From positions 5,681,963-5,745,962 of the forward strand of contig NC_087382.1 of NCBI RefSeq assembly GCF_963675165.1: 64,000 nt of DNA, read 5' to 3'. Every line of letters begins with the position of its first letter. The first letter of the stretch is position 1. The stretch is from Halichondria panicea. Taxonomy: Eukaryota; Porifera; Demospongiae; Suberitida; Halichondriidae. Positions 25,001 to 36,300 of the stretch are shown piece by piece. Below the pieces are notes generated by a model. The model was given only the letters and a program-made list of their open reading frames with translations, did no database searches and had not been told where the DNA came from. The translations under genes were made by a program, and so were the position numbers.

Positions 25001-26979
25001 GGAACAGCTCCCGTGGAGTCGAGACATACAACAATACCACGGAAACCAGACTGTCTCCCCGTGTCACTCGTTCGAAACAGAATTTCCAGATTTCCTAGTA
25101 TAAAATTCCACGCAAGAAGTGATAACAAAATTAATAAACATTAATTGGTATAGCTAAGGTTCCTGCATAATGATAAATCTGGCCCTATATATAAAATAAT
25201 TATAGCTACTCTTCATACCATGCAAAGGATTAACGTAAAGCTGTCCTGATGTACCTTATATGCTTGATCAGGAGCCGCGGCTACTAAATGTTTCATTTTG
25301 CTGGAAGAGGAGGCTACAATTCAAGAGGGGCCACTGTTCAAGAGCGGCGTTTATTAGCTCTAGTTTGTCATCAAAAGTTGTTTTCACCTGTATAAACTTG
25401 AACTCTGCCATGAGAAAGTCTTTGTGAAGCACTAACAAGCTGCTACTCGTAGCTACGTACATGTAGCTAGCTAGCTGCTAGTAATAATTTTTTTGGCTGC
25501 CACGTGCAGAAATGCTAGAGTCAAAGTTCACTGAGGCTACTATTTGAGAGCGGGTACTAAATGTTTCATTTTGCTAGCAAGGGAGGCTACTATTTGAGTG
25601 CGGCCTTTATACAAGAGCGGCCTCTGATCAAGCATATACGAAAATAAAGATCTGTGTAAGCAATTAGCAATTAATGTTCTCACCACTGTCCAATTGTTCA
25701 ACGTTTTGCCCCCCCTCAGATCCACAGCTTTCCGTCACACCTCCTAATCCACCCAACCTCGTCACTCTGATGTAATCTCTACACCTATACAGAGGAATTA
25801 TCACGCATGAATGTCAGTCAGCACTTTTTGTGCTCGCTACGACCAATTTATGAGTGTGATCCTGGAAACAAACTTACTGATTTTGATTGAGGTTTGGATT
25901 AAAGCAGTTTTCTGGCTCCAAATCCAAAAACATGATGTTGAAATATGCAGTGTTGTATCCATCCGGACACACAATGTTGTACCGCACGTAAAGTTGATTC
26001 CCGTAACTACAGTAACATACCAAACAACAACTTCAAACTAATTGACAATAGTATTATTATTTATAGCACACATAATCATATAGATGCTATGAAAAGCTAC
26101 CACCTCTTTCTCCAAGTACTACACATTTATTGTGGTTTGATAAGCAACATACATGATACAGCACACCCAATAACAGCCACAAAAGTAGTAAAAAGGCTCC
26201 ATATAGATACACTCTAGATCTACTCAGAATTAATGCTATAATTGGACTTACGGTACTTGAGACTCCAGTTCTATCCCTGGAGAGTAGATCAGTTTAACTC
26301 TTGAATCACCTCCTATTGTATCCACGTCTTTAATCTGGTGGTTTCTCCTACGAATATCACATATGCATACTGGAGGACCCGGAGTCGGGCCTGGACCATT
26401 CCCAATGCGCGTGGTGTAGATGCCGTATTGACTGTGCATATAATATTATAATTATGGAGTAACTATACATTAATTTAAGCAGCCTATTATTTAGTCTACA
26501 TTATGATAATTATATTGCATATGTCATTATCAAGTTCTAGCTGACACATTGACTTAATGCAGCATACTCAAGTTGTGTCCTCATTTAAAAATAATAAGCC
26601 TGCAAGGGACATAATTGAACACAATGCATTGATGAAGTATATATAAGCGTATAAGATAATCTTCTAGTGAGCTAAGGTTCTACTTACTCAATGCCGGGAG
26701 TAGGGGTATTTGTGATTCTGAAGTTGCACGGCACAAGGTCAATGCGGTGAGCAAGACAGTTACTGATACCCTCAGCACCTCTGTATATAGGTAAGCATAT
26801 AGGTAAGCATATAACTAGATATCCCATGCATAAAGTGAGTGCTATAGAATAAGATAGCTATAGTTATATATGGGCTTAAGCTATGTCTACACAATGTCAT
26901 TATACGATTATTATAGATTCTGGCACACTCACATTGACAAAATACTGCTGAGAGCAATCAGCTGTATCCAAACTTTCAT
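19057..26979 (-). CDS. Gene A2, secreted CUB-domain proprotein, tandem paralogue of A1
   Basis: Signal exon at about 26933-26979 (MKVWIQLIALSSILSM), then exons colinear with A1: CUB exons about 25680-26435, basic site and conserved domain 23430-25100, Thr/Pro linker exon 22390-22815, and terminal modules 19400-21990. The last exon encodes VLLNFTV with stop TGA at 19057-19059 (A1 uses TAA). Differences from A1 are in frame: 15 instead of 6 TSTPPL units, five instead of six arginines, and a 3-base deletion in the Cys module after the linker. I saw no frameshift or stop, so A2 looks functional, with roughly 730 residues. Its introns have gained two TA-flanked elements (20082-20664 and 25257-25638) that A1 lacks. 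Confidence 0.7.
20082..20664. mobile_element. 583-bp MITE with TA target duplication in an A2 intron
   Basis: Imperfect terminal inverted repeats of about 25 bp begin CCGTATATCTT at both ends. TA dinucleotides at 20080-20081 and 20665-20666 flank the element. The A1 intron (about 4409-4412) has the uninterrupted sequence GGCTATTCAC, so this is a clean insertion after duplication. TA duplication points to the Tc1/mariner superfamily. Inside are near-terminal copies of GTCCGGA-TTAGAACA-like motifs and a second nested element. No transposase. Confidence 0.85.
20292..20496. mobile_element. Nested 205-bp palindromic MITE
   Basis: Lies inside the 583-bp element. Ends read (C)CGTATAGCGNGTAATTTT in inverted orientation and continue with AAAATATTCGTGG, giving a stem of over 40 bp. 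TA flanks at 20290-20291 and 20497-20498. A relative with CCCCACGAAAATTA ends lies at 55325-55515. Confidence 0.75.
22527..22796 (-). repeat. Coding 18-bp minisatellite (fifteen TSTPPL units) in A2
   Basis: Fifteen 18-bp units at the position of the six-unit array in A1. The extra nine units add 54 residues in frame. The unit contains no stop in any frame, which explains the long false ORFs on both strands here. Confidence 0.85.
25257..25638. mobile_element. 382-bp MITE in an A2 intron
   Basis: Inverted termini TATATGCTTGATCAG and CTGATCAAGCATATA. The matching place in A1 (about 8863-8870) has no insert. It contains two direct copies of a TACTAAATGTTTCATTTTGC block and repeated GAGCGG motifs. 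No coding capacity. Confidence 0.8.
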
Positions 26980-27070
26980 CCTGGTAGATACAATGTCATG
27001 CAGTGCAGACTTAATAACCTGGTGTGAAGGCAGGCTAAATACAATGCAGGAAAAACTCATGCATGTAGAC

Positions 27071-27078
27071 TATTTATA
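27071..27078 (-). promoter_or_regulatory. TATA box of gene A2
   Basis: TATAAATA on the minus strand about 92 bp before the A2 start codon; same spacing as A1. Confidence 0.5.
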
Positions 27079-28332
27079 CCCATGCAACAGCTACTGTAAA
27101 CAACTAATTATAGAGATGCCATTGATTGCTAAGTGTTGGCCTGCTCACTCTGGGATGGAACCTTTCAAGTATAAGCATGTTCTCCAACCACCACCAATTT
27201 AACAAACCTAGTGTGTGTGCATGCATGTGTGCATGCATGTGTCACAATGTACGAGTGTGTGGGTGCAGACCTCTGTGTGCATTACATGCATGGGTAATAT
27301 AATATGTTCATCATCAGACATGCGTGTGTATATACAAGCGAAGTATGATGCTCTCCCTATAATTATTCAACACAGGCTATCTGGCCTGCTATTTAACTTT
27401 CACTTTAATACGTTATCACAGGCATGTGTCAGTCACATGACACTTACATTAACATTAAATGATAATACATATAATTATAGGCTAACATCACTAGAACAGG
27501 CTAACATCACATAATTATATGAAATGGACAGCATTAGAATGTGAGGTTATACGATTGTGGGCGCCATGCATGTCCTGCATTTGTGGCTAATTATCTATCC
27601 AAGAAATTCCTGGACCAGTGAAATGAATAATAACAAGAAGCTCAACTTACATATATAATTATACTTCTCTATAATAATTATAGATTGCATCATCACAACA
27701 CAGCTGTACACGTGGGCCACTGAACTTGTCTTTACTCCATCACCATCGAACGTATGAACAAAGCTTACATCACTGAAGCTGCATGGCTGACTATAGTACA
27801 CATGCACTATTAATACAGTATGAGCTTAATTATTATTAATTATAATTATACATATCAATGTGTATATACAGGTATATATATAATTTATGGACACTTATTG
27901 TACACATTATATGTATACCTTTTTTGCACAATATTTTGTCTGTCAATAATGAAAACTCTGTTTAAACCTCAATACATGCAGCACCATAAGGAACTGAATC
28001 TCATAATTTTATGCAGATCAGCTCCTTGTTTTCGAAACCTCCCATAATAATTATCTTCATCATCTCCATGCAGTATTCTTTTCCTCCTGCATTTTGACTT
28101 TCACAAGGGTACAGTTTAAAACTTCAAGACCTCCAGTTTGCATGAACATAATTATATTCACCAAATTTGAAGTGCTAATTCTTCACAAAGTCTTCAAGAT
28201 CACTTCTTATGTCACTACTATGAGCAGCTCCTTCGAGACAACAACAATGCCAGAAAATCTCCCCGTGTCACTCATTCGAAACCCATGCAAGAAAATATAA
28301 ACATTGGTAGTGTTTCCGCATGTAATGAACTA

Positions 28333-28523
28333 CAGTGGAACCTCCCCTGCGTTAACAACCACCTCCGAATAAAGGCCAGTTGATATATAACGGCCAGGTA
28401 CCCGGGTCCCAAATGAACAGTTTGTGTACAAAACAACCTCAGTCTCAACAAAGGCCACCTCTGTATAAAGGCCAAAACATTGTTCCCCAAAGGTGTCCGT
28501 TATATATAGAGGGGTTCCACTGT
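28333..28523. mobile_element. 191-bp MITE in psi-A2
   Basis: Inverted ends CAGTGGAACC and GGTTCCACTGT between TA dinucleotides (28331-28332 and 28524-28525). A1 has the empty site at GAACTACTTTAAATC. Internal AAAGGCCA repeats. The ends resemble those of pogo-like and other Tc1/mariner elements. Confidence 0.7.
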
Positions 28524-28829
28524 TACAGTACTCTATATCTGGCTATTCTTCATTCGATGCAAAGGATCAACTTAGTTGTCCTGGTGTATAATAGTGAATT
28601 AAAGATAATGTGTAAGCTGTTCTCACTATATGCACTGTCCAATTGCTCAACGTTTGCAGATTTCAGTCACACCCCATAATCCACCTAGCCTCGTAACTCT
28701 GGTGTAATCTACACACCTGCATGTAGATCTAGAGGAAGTACCTTTAAGGTCACTTATCAGGTAGCAATTTTAGCGTTTTCAAAATTTTCTCTTATTTTTG
28801 GTGGATTTTCAGCAAACTCATTGTGCCTC

Positions 28830-29010
28830 GAAAACAACCGCACGAGGGATACGCTGTGTGTGTGTGTCTATTCCAGCTGTAACTGCTCAACGGTTGCAAT
28901 GCGACGAAAGCTAACAGCTTCTATAGGCTTCTAGCCACGTTCTCTTGGATTTTGATTTGTGGATTAGCAGACTAAAGCTTCTTTCTCGAGTTATGGCTAG
29001 TTTGACTCAC
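28830..29010. repeat. Dispersed repeat family R1, copy 1
   Basis: A GT-rich stretch followed by TCTATAGGCTTCTAG and CTTGGATTTT. The same block recurs at 34715-34860 and, inverted, at 60595-60795. Non-coding. Confidence 0.65.
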
Positions 29011-29835
29011 ATTGAAGGCTGTTGCAGTCTCTTCAGAATCTTTCATAGCATCATCTGTTCGCCCAAACTTTCTATTCAACATATGAGTTAGCCTTGCACT
29101 AAAGCACTAGCTTTTTTTTAGCTACAAGACTCTGTTAAAACAGTTAGCTAGCAGTAGCCATTTGTGAAAATGAAATATAGATAACAATATGCATGTACAC
29201 AAGTCTTTCTTCTTAGATATTATATACACTGAACTACAGATGCTGGAATAATCAATTTTCTTCTTTTTTGAGGTCCTGGTAAGCCACATAATACAACAAT
29301 AGATGCATGTAAATAAGTCTTTTTTTCTCAGTGACTTTATATAGATAAGCTAACTTTATTAATATAAAAGAAACTACTATAACACTAATACTTTTAGAGC
29401 GAAAGCATAACATGGCGAGAGGCATTAGCAAGCGCACGCTTGCAACACTCGTTAGTACAGTAAAGTATGAGCAAGTGCACTCTTTGTATGAGTATGAGGT
29501 TGATGGAAAGTTTGGAGTCATGATCCGATACAGAGAAAGAAAGCTCTAGCTTGCTTAGCATACTCTCACTTTCATTATAGGCTTATTAAAGCGTTATATT
29601 ATACAAATTTGCTAAAATTAGTACCAATTTAGTTATATGGTTTATCATGAATGTCAGTCAGTTCTTTGTACTCGCTATACAACCTGCAATTTGAATGTGA
29701 TCCTGGAACTGATAATTATTGATTGAGGTTTGGATTAAAGCTTTTCAGGCTCCAGATGCAGTGTTGTATCCATCCAGACACACAATGTTGTACCATACGT
29801 AAAGTTGATTCCCGTAACTACAGTAACATTTTGTG

Positions 29836-30350
29836 GACATACCAAACAACGTCTTTGATATATGAAAAGTCACCATTGTATATACCTGTCCTCAGCTCTC
29901 TGAGTATATACTGTACGTTAGTGCATATTGAAATCTACATGTACCACAAGCTAAACTTCCTGTATATTTCACTTAGCTATAAATGAGCCACAACTTATGT
30001 TATGGAGACCATGCAAAAACTTACTGTGGCCTGATAATCATTAATTAAACAGCATTATTATTATAACAGCCACAAAATTAGTGAAAAAGGCATACTTTCA
30101 GCTGTATGACTTTTATTACACACTTATTATAACCTTGACAACATAAACTCGCATTTCAAGGAAACAGACTTGCTGTGGATATAACTATATCATATGTGTT
30201 ATTACATGCACCAAAGACACACCAAAATGCAAGAAAATCATTTATAGATATAATACACAACAAATTAATATACCGCTGCAGACTACAAAGAATGTTAACA
30301 CTATAATTGTAAGAAGTTAAACACAAATGAATCGTTTGTAGAGTCTTCCT
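29836..30350. other. Spacer between the duplicated block and gene D
   Basis: AT-rich sequence with no supported gene. It marks the right-hand limit of similarity to gene A. Confidence 0.5.
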
Positions 30351-33300
30351 TTATCCCTGCGCTCCAACTGGGTCTAAGCGGAGAAGCTCCCTGCAGGTGA
30401 TTCGTAACATGGTATCACATGAAAAGATGAATAATCGGCAAAAGTCCGAGATGCGTCGAGGTACAGTGCCCTCCGCGTTTGGAGCAGCTGCAAAATAGAA
30501 AAGAAAAGACGGTGACCAAAATAAGGTGTACAATGACATTTTGGTCACTCTCATAGCGGGTTCCTAAGCCCCCATGACATGATAGTGTTTGGAACCATCT
30601 GCATGTGGTATAGCAGGCCACTTCTTTATTACAGAGCCACTGATGTGCTAGTGCAGTGTGCCCACTATACAATATGTTAATTGCTACTGCAATCAAGTGA
30701 GTTCGGAAATCTTACCCCTAATTAAAGCTCCTCTGTAACATGTGTCATCAAAAGAACGATCAGCAATTGGCCAGAAGTCTTCTTGTAGAAAACCCAAATG
30801 CCTTGATGCTTTGATTCGTCCGAACATTACAGCCGCACCTTCCTCCCCTAATATTTCACCAAACATTCTCCTACTTTGATCGAGGAACACATCCACAAAT
30901 TCAGCCCCTGTTAAAGAACGAAGTGTGCATTGACATACTAGGCAAAGTTAACAGATCCAGTATTAATATGCATAAAGTCGACATTTACATGTAAAAAAAA
31001 GTCTAAAAATACCTATAAATAATTTTAGACTACATTACATCATCTGTAATTGATCTGATTGGCTAAAAACAGTAGATTACATGGAAGCATAATCTACAAG
31101 AAGGTGCTTATTCTACAGGAAATGGGCGCATATTCTACAGGAATTGGACACATATTCTACAGGAAATGGACGCATATTCTACAGGAAGTGACAAATAATT
31201 TGCAGGAAGTTCTCAAAAGTTGGAACGACATTTTTAGTGAAAGTGACAAGAAGATGACAAAAACATTATGAATGCAATAGTTTGTTCAGTCAATATCCAT
31301 TCTTTCCATGACCACTGTTGCTTGTATTGCTTTTTCCAGTTGGGCATGGGAAAGGGGGCCAAGAAGCATCAAAAACACTTTAGCAGTCGCTTGACACTTT
31401 CTATTGAGTTTTTTAAGGTTCCATGCCGGTCCAGTCTGCTCTATACCCCCTCCACTCCACCACAGAGCTTCATTCTTCTTCTTGTAGTGTTGCAGTCAGT
31501 TCTAGCATAGTTCTAGGTTCTTTTTACTTGTCTGTTCTTTCCAGTATCTTCAAGAAGCGTTTCACAAGCTTTACTAAGTTTTTTCATTGTTTTGAAGCCG
31601 TCTTCTTGTCTTTTTCTGTCAACTGGTGTCTCTCCAGCTCGTCCAGCTCGCACAAATTCAATTTCTGTTGCTACGCACCAAACCTGGCTTTTTATAACCA
31701 TGCCTCGCGCATGCGCAATGAAGTCCAAGTTAGATAGACCACACCCACTCGTAGAATATGCGTCTTAGTAACCGCCTTGGTTACGGTTAGATTCCCTCGG
31801 CTTTGCGCCTCAGGCTAACCGCAACCGCGGAGGTTACATAGACGCATGTTCTACTCTTAGGTGTAGTCTATCCTATACATGTATTTCACTCAGTTTGAGC
31901 TGCATGCCCTCACCCCCTTTAGATTGATCGATACGCTCATAGTGATAGGATTATGTTCTGGGAAAATAATTATGCGAGCTTCTATATAGTGTGTAGATGA
32001 GAAGGGCTGATATAAATGCTCCTACTAGCTATAGTCAAACGATTATTGAACTGTACGAGAGAAGGTTCCCTATAACCAACTTACTTGGGAGGGGGTAAAC
32101 TGGCCGCGTGCTACTCCTGGGAAAATTGTCCACCACAGGATAGGCACCAACCCAGCAGAATATGTATTCATTTATTAGGTTTATTCTCTGCATAACGTCA
32201 GGTGATGGAAGCAACTGGGAACGTGTGTGTGTGTGTGAGTGGTGGATGTGTATGTATGTGGAGTGAATGAATGTGTATGTGTATAGTGGATGAATGTGTA
32301 TGTGTATAGTGGATGAATGTGTATGTATGTGAGCGGGAGTATGTTAGTGCATGCATTGTGTGGGTGGTGCATGCTACTCACCACAGATGACACAGCTCCT
32401 GCGTCAGTTGTGTTGATCGTGTATTGGAGAACAGCCCTATTTTGATCAAGCTCCAGTACGCCTATAGGACACAAAAACGTTACAAAAGCAACTTAAATTA
32501 ACTATGGTGCTGTTGAAAATAAAATAAGTATACATCAAATCAAAGAGTAGGAAAGAGTCGAGAGTGCATGGCCGATCTACTGTTACATTGATTAGGTGAT
32601 GAGGATTTACAAGCGACTTAAACATTACCTGGCCCAGTGAAGACAAAGTTATTTGGAGTTGACCCAAAGAATTTACGCGATCCGAGGAAGTCACTAACAG
32701 TATCCACACAGGAGAACTGTCCATCGGGAACAAATATGGTAGAACCATTGTTGAAATTAAACGCAAATCTCCTGCAATAAATTCACAACAACGTATAAAC
32801 TACAGGCTCAACAAAAATGTCTTACCAACAATGCAAACTAACTAACAACAGGTCAAACATAATTATAACATGCTTTTGATGTAATCTAGAGCAGAGGAGG
32901 TCGATCACCTGATCTTCTGCTAATTGTGATAATCTAATGCTAATCCTCACATGACCTGATCACTACCTAAGTGGCAATACTACTTACAAGTCACCTGAAT
33001 TCGAGTGTCAGAGCTAGTCTATAGTTTTATACAAGTACAAAGCAATAGCTTGATGATTCTACTCAAAACTATATTATCAGCATCAGCATACACATAGTTG
33101 CAAGGCAATCATCCTGTGTGGATTAGCAGAAAGGTCAAGTTGTGTCTACTCTGAATCTAGAGGCATTGCACACTGTAAAGAGAGAATATGCAGTGCATTA
33201 GAAAAAACTTACCCGTTAATGTATGTCACAGTTTGCCCTGCGGAGAATTCAATTTTCTGTTGAGATACGAACCTCTTGACCATTCGATTCGCCCCTTCGT

Positions 33301-36300
33301 GTTTTAGAATTGTCTTTAGGAATTTTGCGCGACTAAATTTAGGGGTCTCAGCACTTCTTTTGTGAGGTACGTCCAATGTTAATGGCTACATAAAATAGAT
33401 ATGCGGGAATTCTTACAGTAGTCTACAGTACATATATTCTTCAAATTGGTAGCTAGGAAATGAAAAGAAAATCGACTCGATTTCACCTGTCATTGTACAC
33501 ATAGTATTAGTGAACTAGCTATTGTGGGTATACCTTCTCATAGGGATCGTTCTGTTGATTCAACCACTCTGGGTCCCATAGCCTAACAAAATCGAAAGTA
33601 ACGCAATTTCCCTGTAGCTGGTCGGTTGGTTCAACACAAGTAGCTCGAATCACAAATCCAGTGAAAACCTAAGCAGGAATACAACAGTTTGATTGAGTGG
33701 CACAATACCTGTTTTTTTTTAGTAAATCATATTACCAAGTTCCTACACACCTCAATGCACAGAGACAACTATGATTTGCAATTGACATGCATGCATGCTT
33801 TGCATTATTATTGTATTCATACCTGACCATTATTCAGATCTCCAGCATCTGTGTCTGGAGGAATTCCTACGTCCAGATTAGGGTTGGAACAGAACTCAAT
33901 GGCTGCGTTGCCATTGGTGAAGACCGTTCCCAAACCTACAAAAGAATACTGTTACATACAAAATAGCATTGCTACAAGCAAAATCTAATTTAGAATCAGA
34001 AATCGGAGAGGTAGAAGTCTGCCTGAAGTGATTTTATAGTTACAGAAAGACTTTGAACTGGACGCTCCAAGCTCAAGGTTACCATTATAAAGCTAACTAA
34101 AATTGTCCATTCAGAAAATAATTAGAAAAATCCATACAACCATACTTATTGCCTAGTGAGTGGCTAAATCAAAGCGATCTAGCTAGTGCTCTATACATGG
34201 CACATTGCATCACTATACCATAATAATTATTATAACAACCATATAATTATATTGGACTGCAATAATTATTATAATTCTGCATATTGCAGTGCAAATGGCA
34301 TGTTGAATGCGGATGAAATCAAAACGAATTAAAACGAATAATTTACTATGGAATTCGGCACAACTAATGAATTTACTTGTCTATTAATATAGGGAAAAAC
34401 GTAATCAATCAGAAGAGTTTGACATCATTGAGAAACAAGTTAGTTATTGCAGCACCCTCGTGCAACATGCCAAATATTGCACTGGAGCAACATAAGTGCT
34501 GGGAAACAACTATACAACAAATATACTTGCTACAAAATATACAGAACACTCACCGCCATTATACAGGTCTGTTTGCCTGATGTCTTCATCATCACCACAC
34601 ATTACTTCCTCTCCACCAAGCAATTCAGGGTTTATGACTCGAACAAAGTCTGCACTGAAGAGTGAAATAGTATACCGTCAGTACTATCATTATCTCGGTT
34701 CGCATGTAGTATACGATAGTTTGTGTGTGTGTCTGTCTGTGTAAATTGATACAGCTGCTCAAGGATCAATGAAGTGCAAGTAAGAGTTTCTATAGGCTTC
34801 TAGTCATGTTTTCTTGGATTTTTAATTCGTAGATTTGCAAAATCAGTGGCGTAGCCAGAAGGTGGTAAAGGGGGCAATTATACCCCCCCCTTTTTCTGGA
34901 TCTCTACTTACCAGTCTCAGCTCTAGCTAGCTAGCTACGTTTGTCTCAATTAGTAATTATTGAAGTAACAGTTACATGCATGTGCAAACAAATATGGGTG
35001 GGGCATTGGATACTTGATACTTGATACAAGTTAGCTCTGTGGCTTAAGTGTGAGCGTCCAAGGTGGATACATGATGTTCTTAAGTAATGATTAATGGACA
35101 ACGCTGAGCAATGTCATGTCCATTTAGGTTAAAAGTGAAATGTATCATTCATGTGGTAAAGGTTAATTTGTTTGTAAAACCATCAAAATGAAAGCGCATC
35201 GTGGGTGTGGGTGCTGATGTCTCAGTGGAAAGCTACACATAACTATAGACAATAAAATTACTTAAAAGCAAGCGGTTGCATGGAATCCAAAATTCCAAAT
35301 TACCTTAGACAATCGGCTCCGGGTGCTGGAGATTCTGTTTGCAACATTTGAGGTAAGAGGTGCAAATAGGTGCCCGTCGGACATTGCACATTGTACAGCT
35401 GCATGGAGGAGGCTCCGTATGTAATACCTGCAGAATTGTTTTCCTCGTTAAAAAGAATCTCAATTCTTCAATTGCATTGACAAACATAAAAACACGCTCT
35501 TTCTCAAGAAATTGATCTATACATCTATGCGTTCACAGTCAATCATAGAGCAGGTATTAATTCTCAGACTACCGTACCCTCGCGAAAATACACCCACTTT
35601 TTTCTGCAAAAAGTTTAGGCTTATTAGGGAACTGGGAGTTTAATCGCGAACGGCGACTTTTCACTTGAATATACGCCCACCCGCGGCCTTAAATCAAGGC
35701 TTGTACTTAGCTTTATGACAATATTGTATTTTCATTTCAATACATAGTATGAACATTTCATTCACAACACAACAATGTTATAAACTAATGCATGAGTATG
35801 ATTAATGCATGATAAGAAGAAGTGGACTCTGACCCTATTTGTTACTCATCAGATGTAGCAGCAGGAACTTTCCAAAGGATGGTACCGTAGGTCATACTCT
35901 TACAGAGCTATTAGATACTTTGTTTCAGACAAGGCAAGGTAACCTGCAAAATTGGCCTGGGTGATGACTTCGTTCTCAGATTTGTGTTGATGTTCCCTCT
36001 CTGCATATAGGACTATAGTTGTTCCCTGCATATACCTCTTCAAGGGCAAACAGAGAAACTTATATGTCTGATCTTGGTCCAGCAAGGAGTATAGTGTAAC
36101 TAGCTGTACTACCTAAAACTTACTTTCTTCACTAAAATTAGAGCTAGTAAACAACCTATTATCGAACACGTTCTATTTTTGAACGCTTATTCTCGAGGAC
36201 AACGGCTCAGAGCACTAAGCTGATAATACCTAGGTATAGACTAGGTAAGGCTCTATTCAAGTCCGAACTCACGGCCAGCAAAAAGCTTCCTCGGCGGAGT

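Larger units (their letters stand above)
27100..29835 (-). pseudogene. psi-A2, decayed copy of gene A
   Basis: Longer version of psi-A1. Recognisable exon relics are 27690-27790 and 27915-28100 (conserved domain), 28190-28290 (end of CUB and arginine region), 28625-28720 (CUB middle, CRDYIRV exon) and 29700-29830 (CUB YNIVCPDG exon). Frames are broken by deletions and the order is preserved. A MITE sits at 28333-28523. The segment 28730-29640 has no counterpart in A and carries a dispersed repeat. A signal-peptide exon was not found. Confidence 0.75.

Noticed and set aside
29252-29521. 89-codon minus-strand hydrophobic ORF
   Set aside because: AT-rich chance composition beside a dispersed repeat, no recognisable motif.
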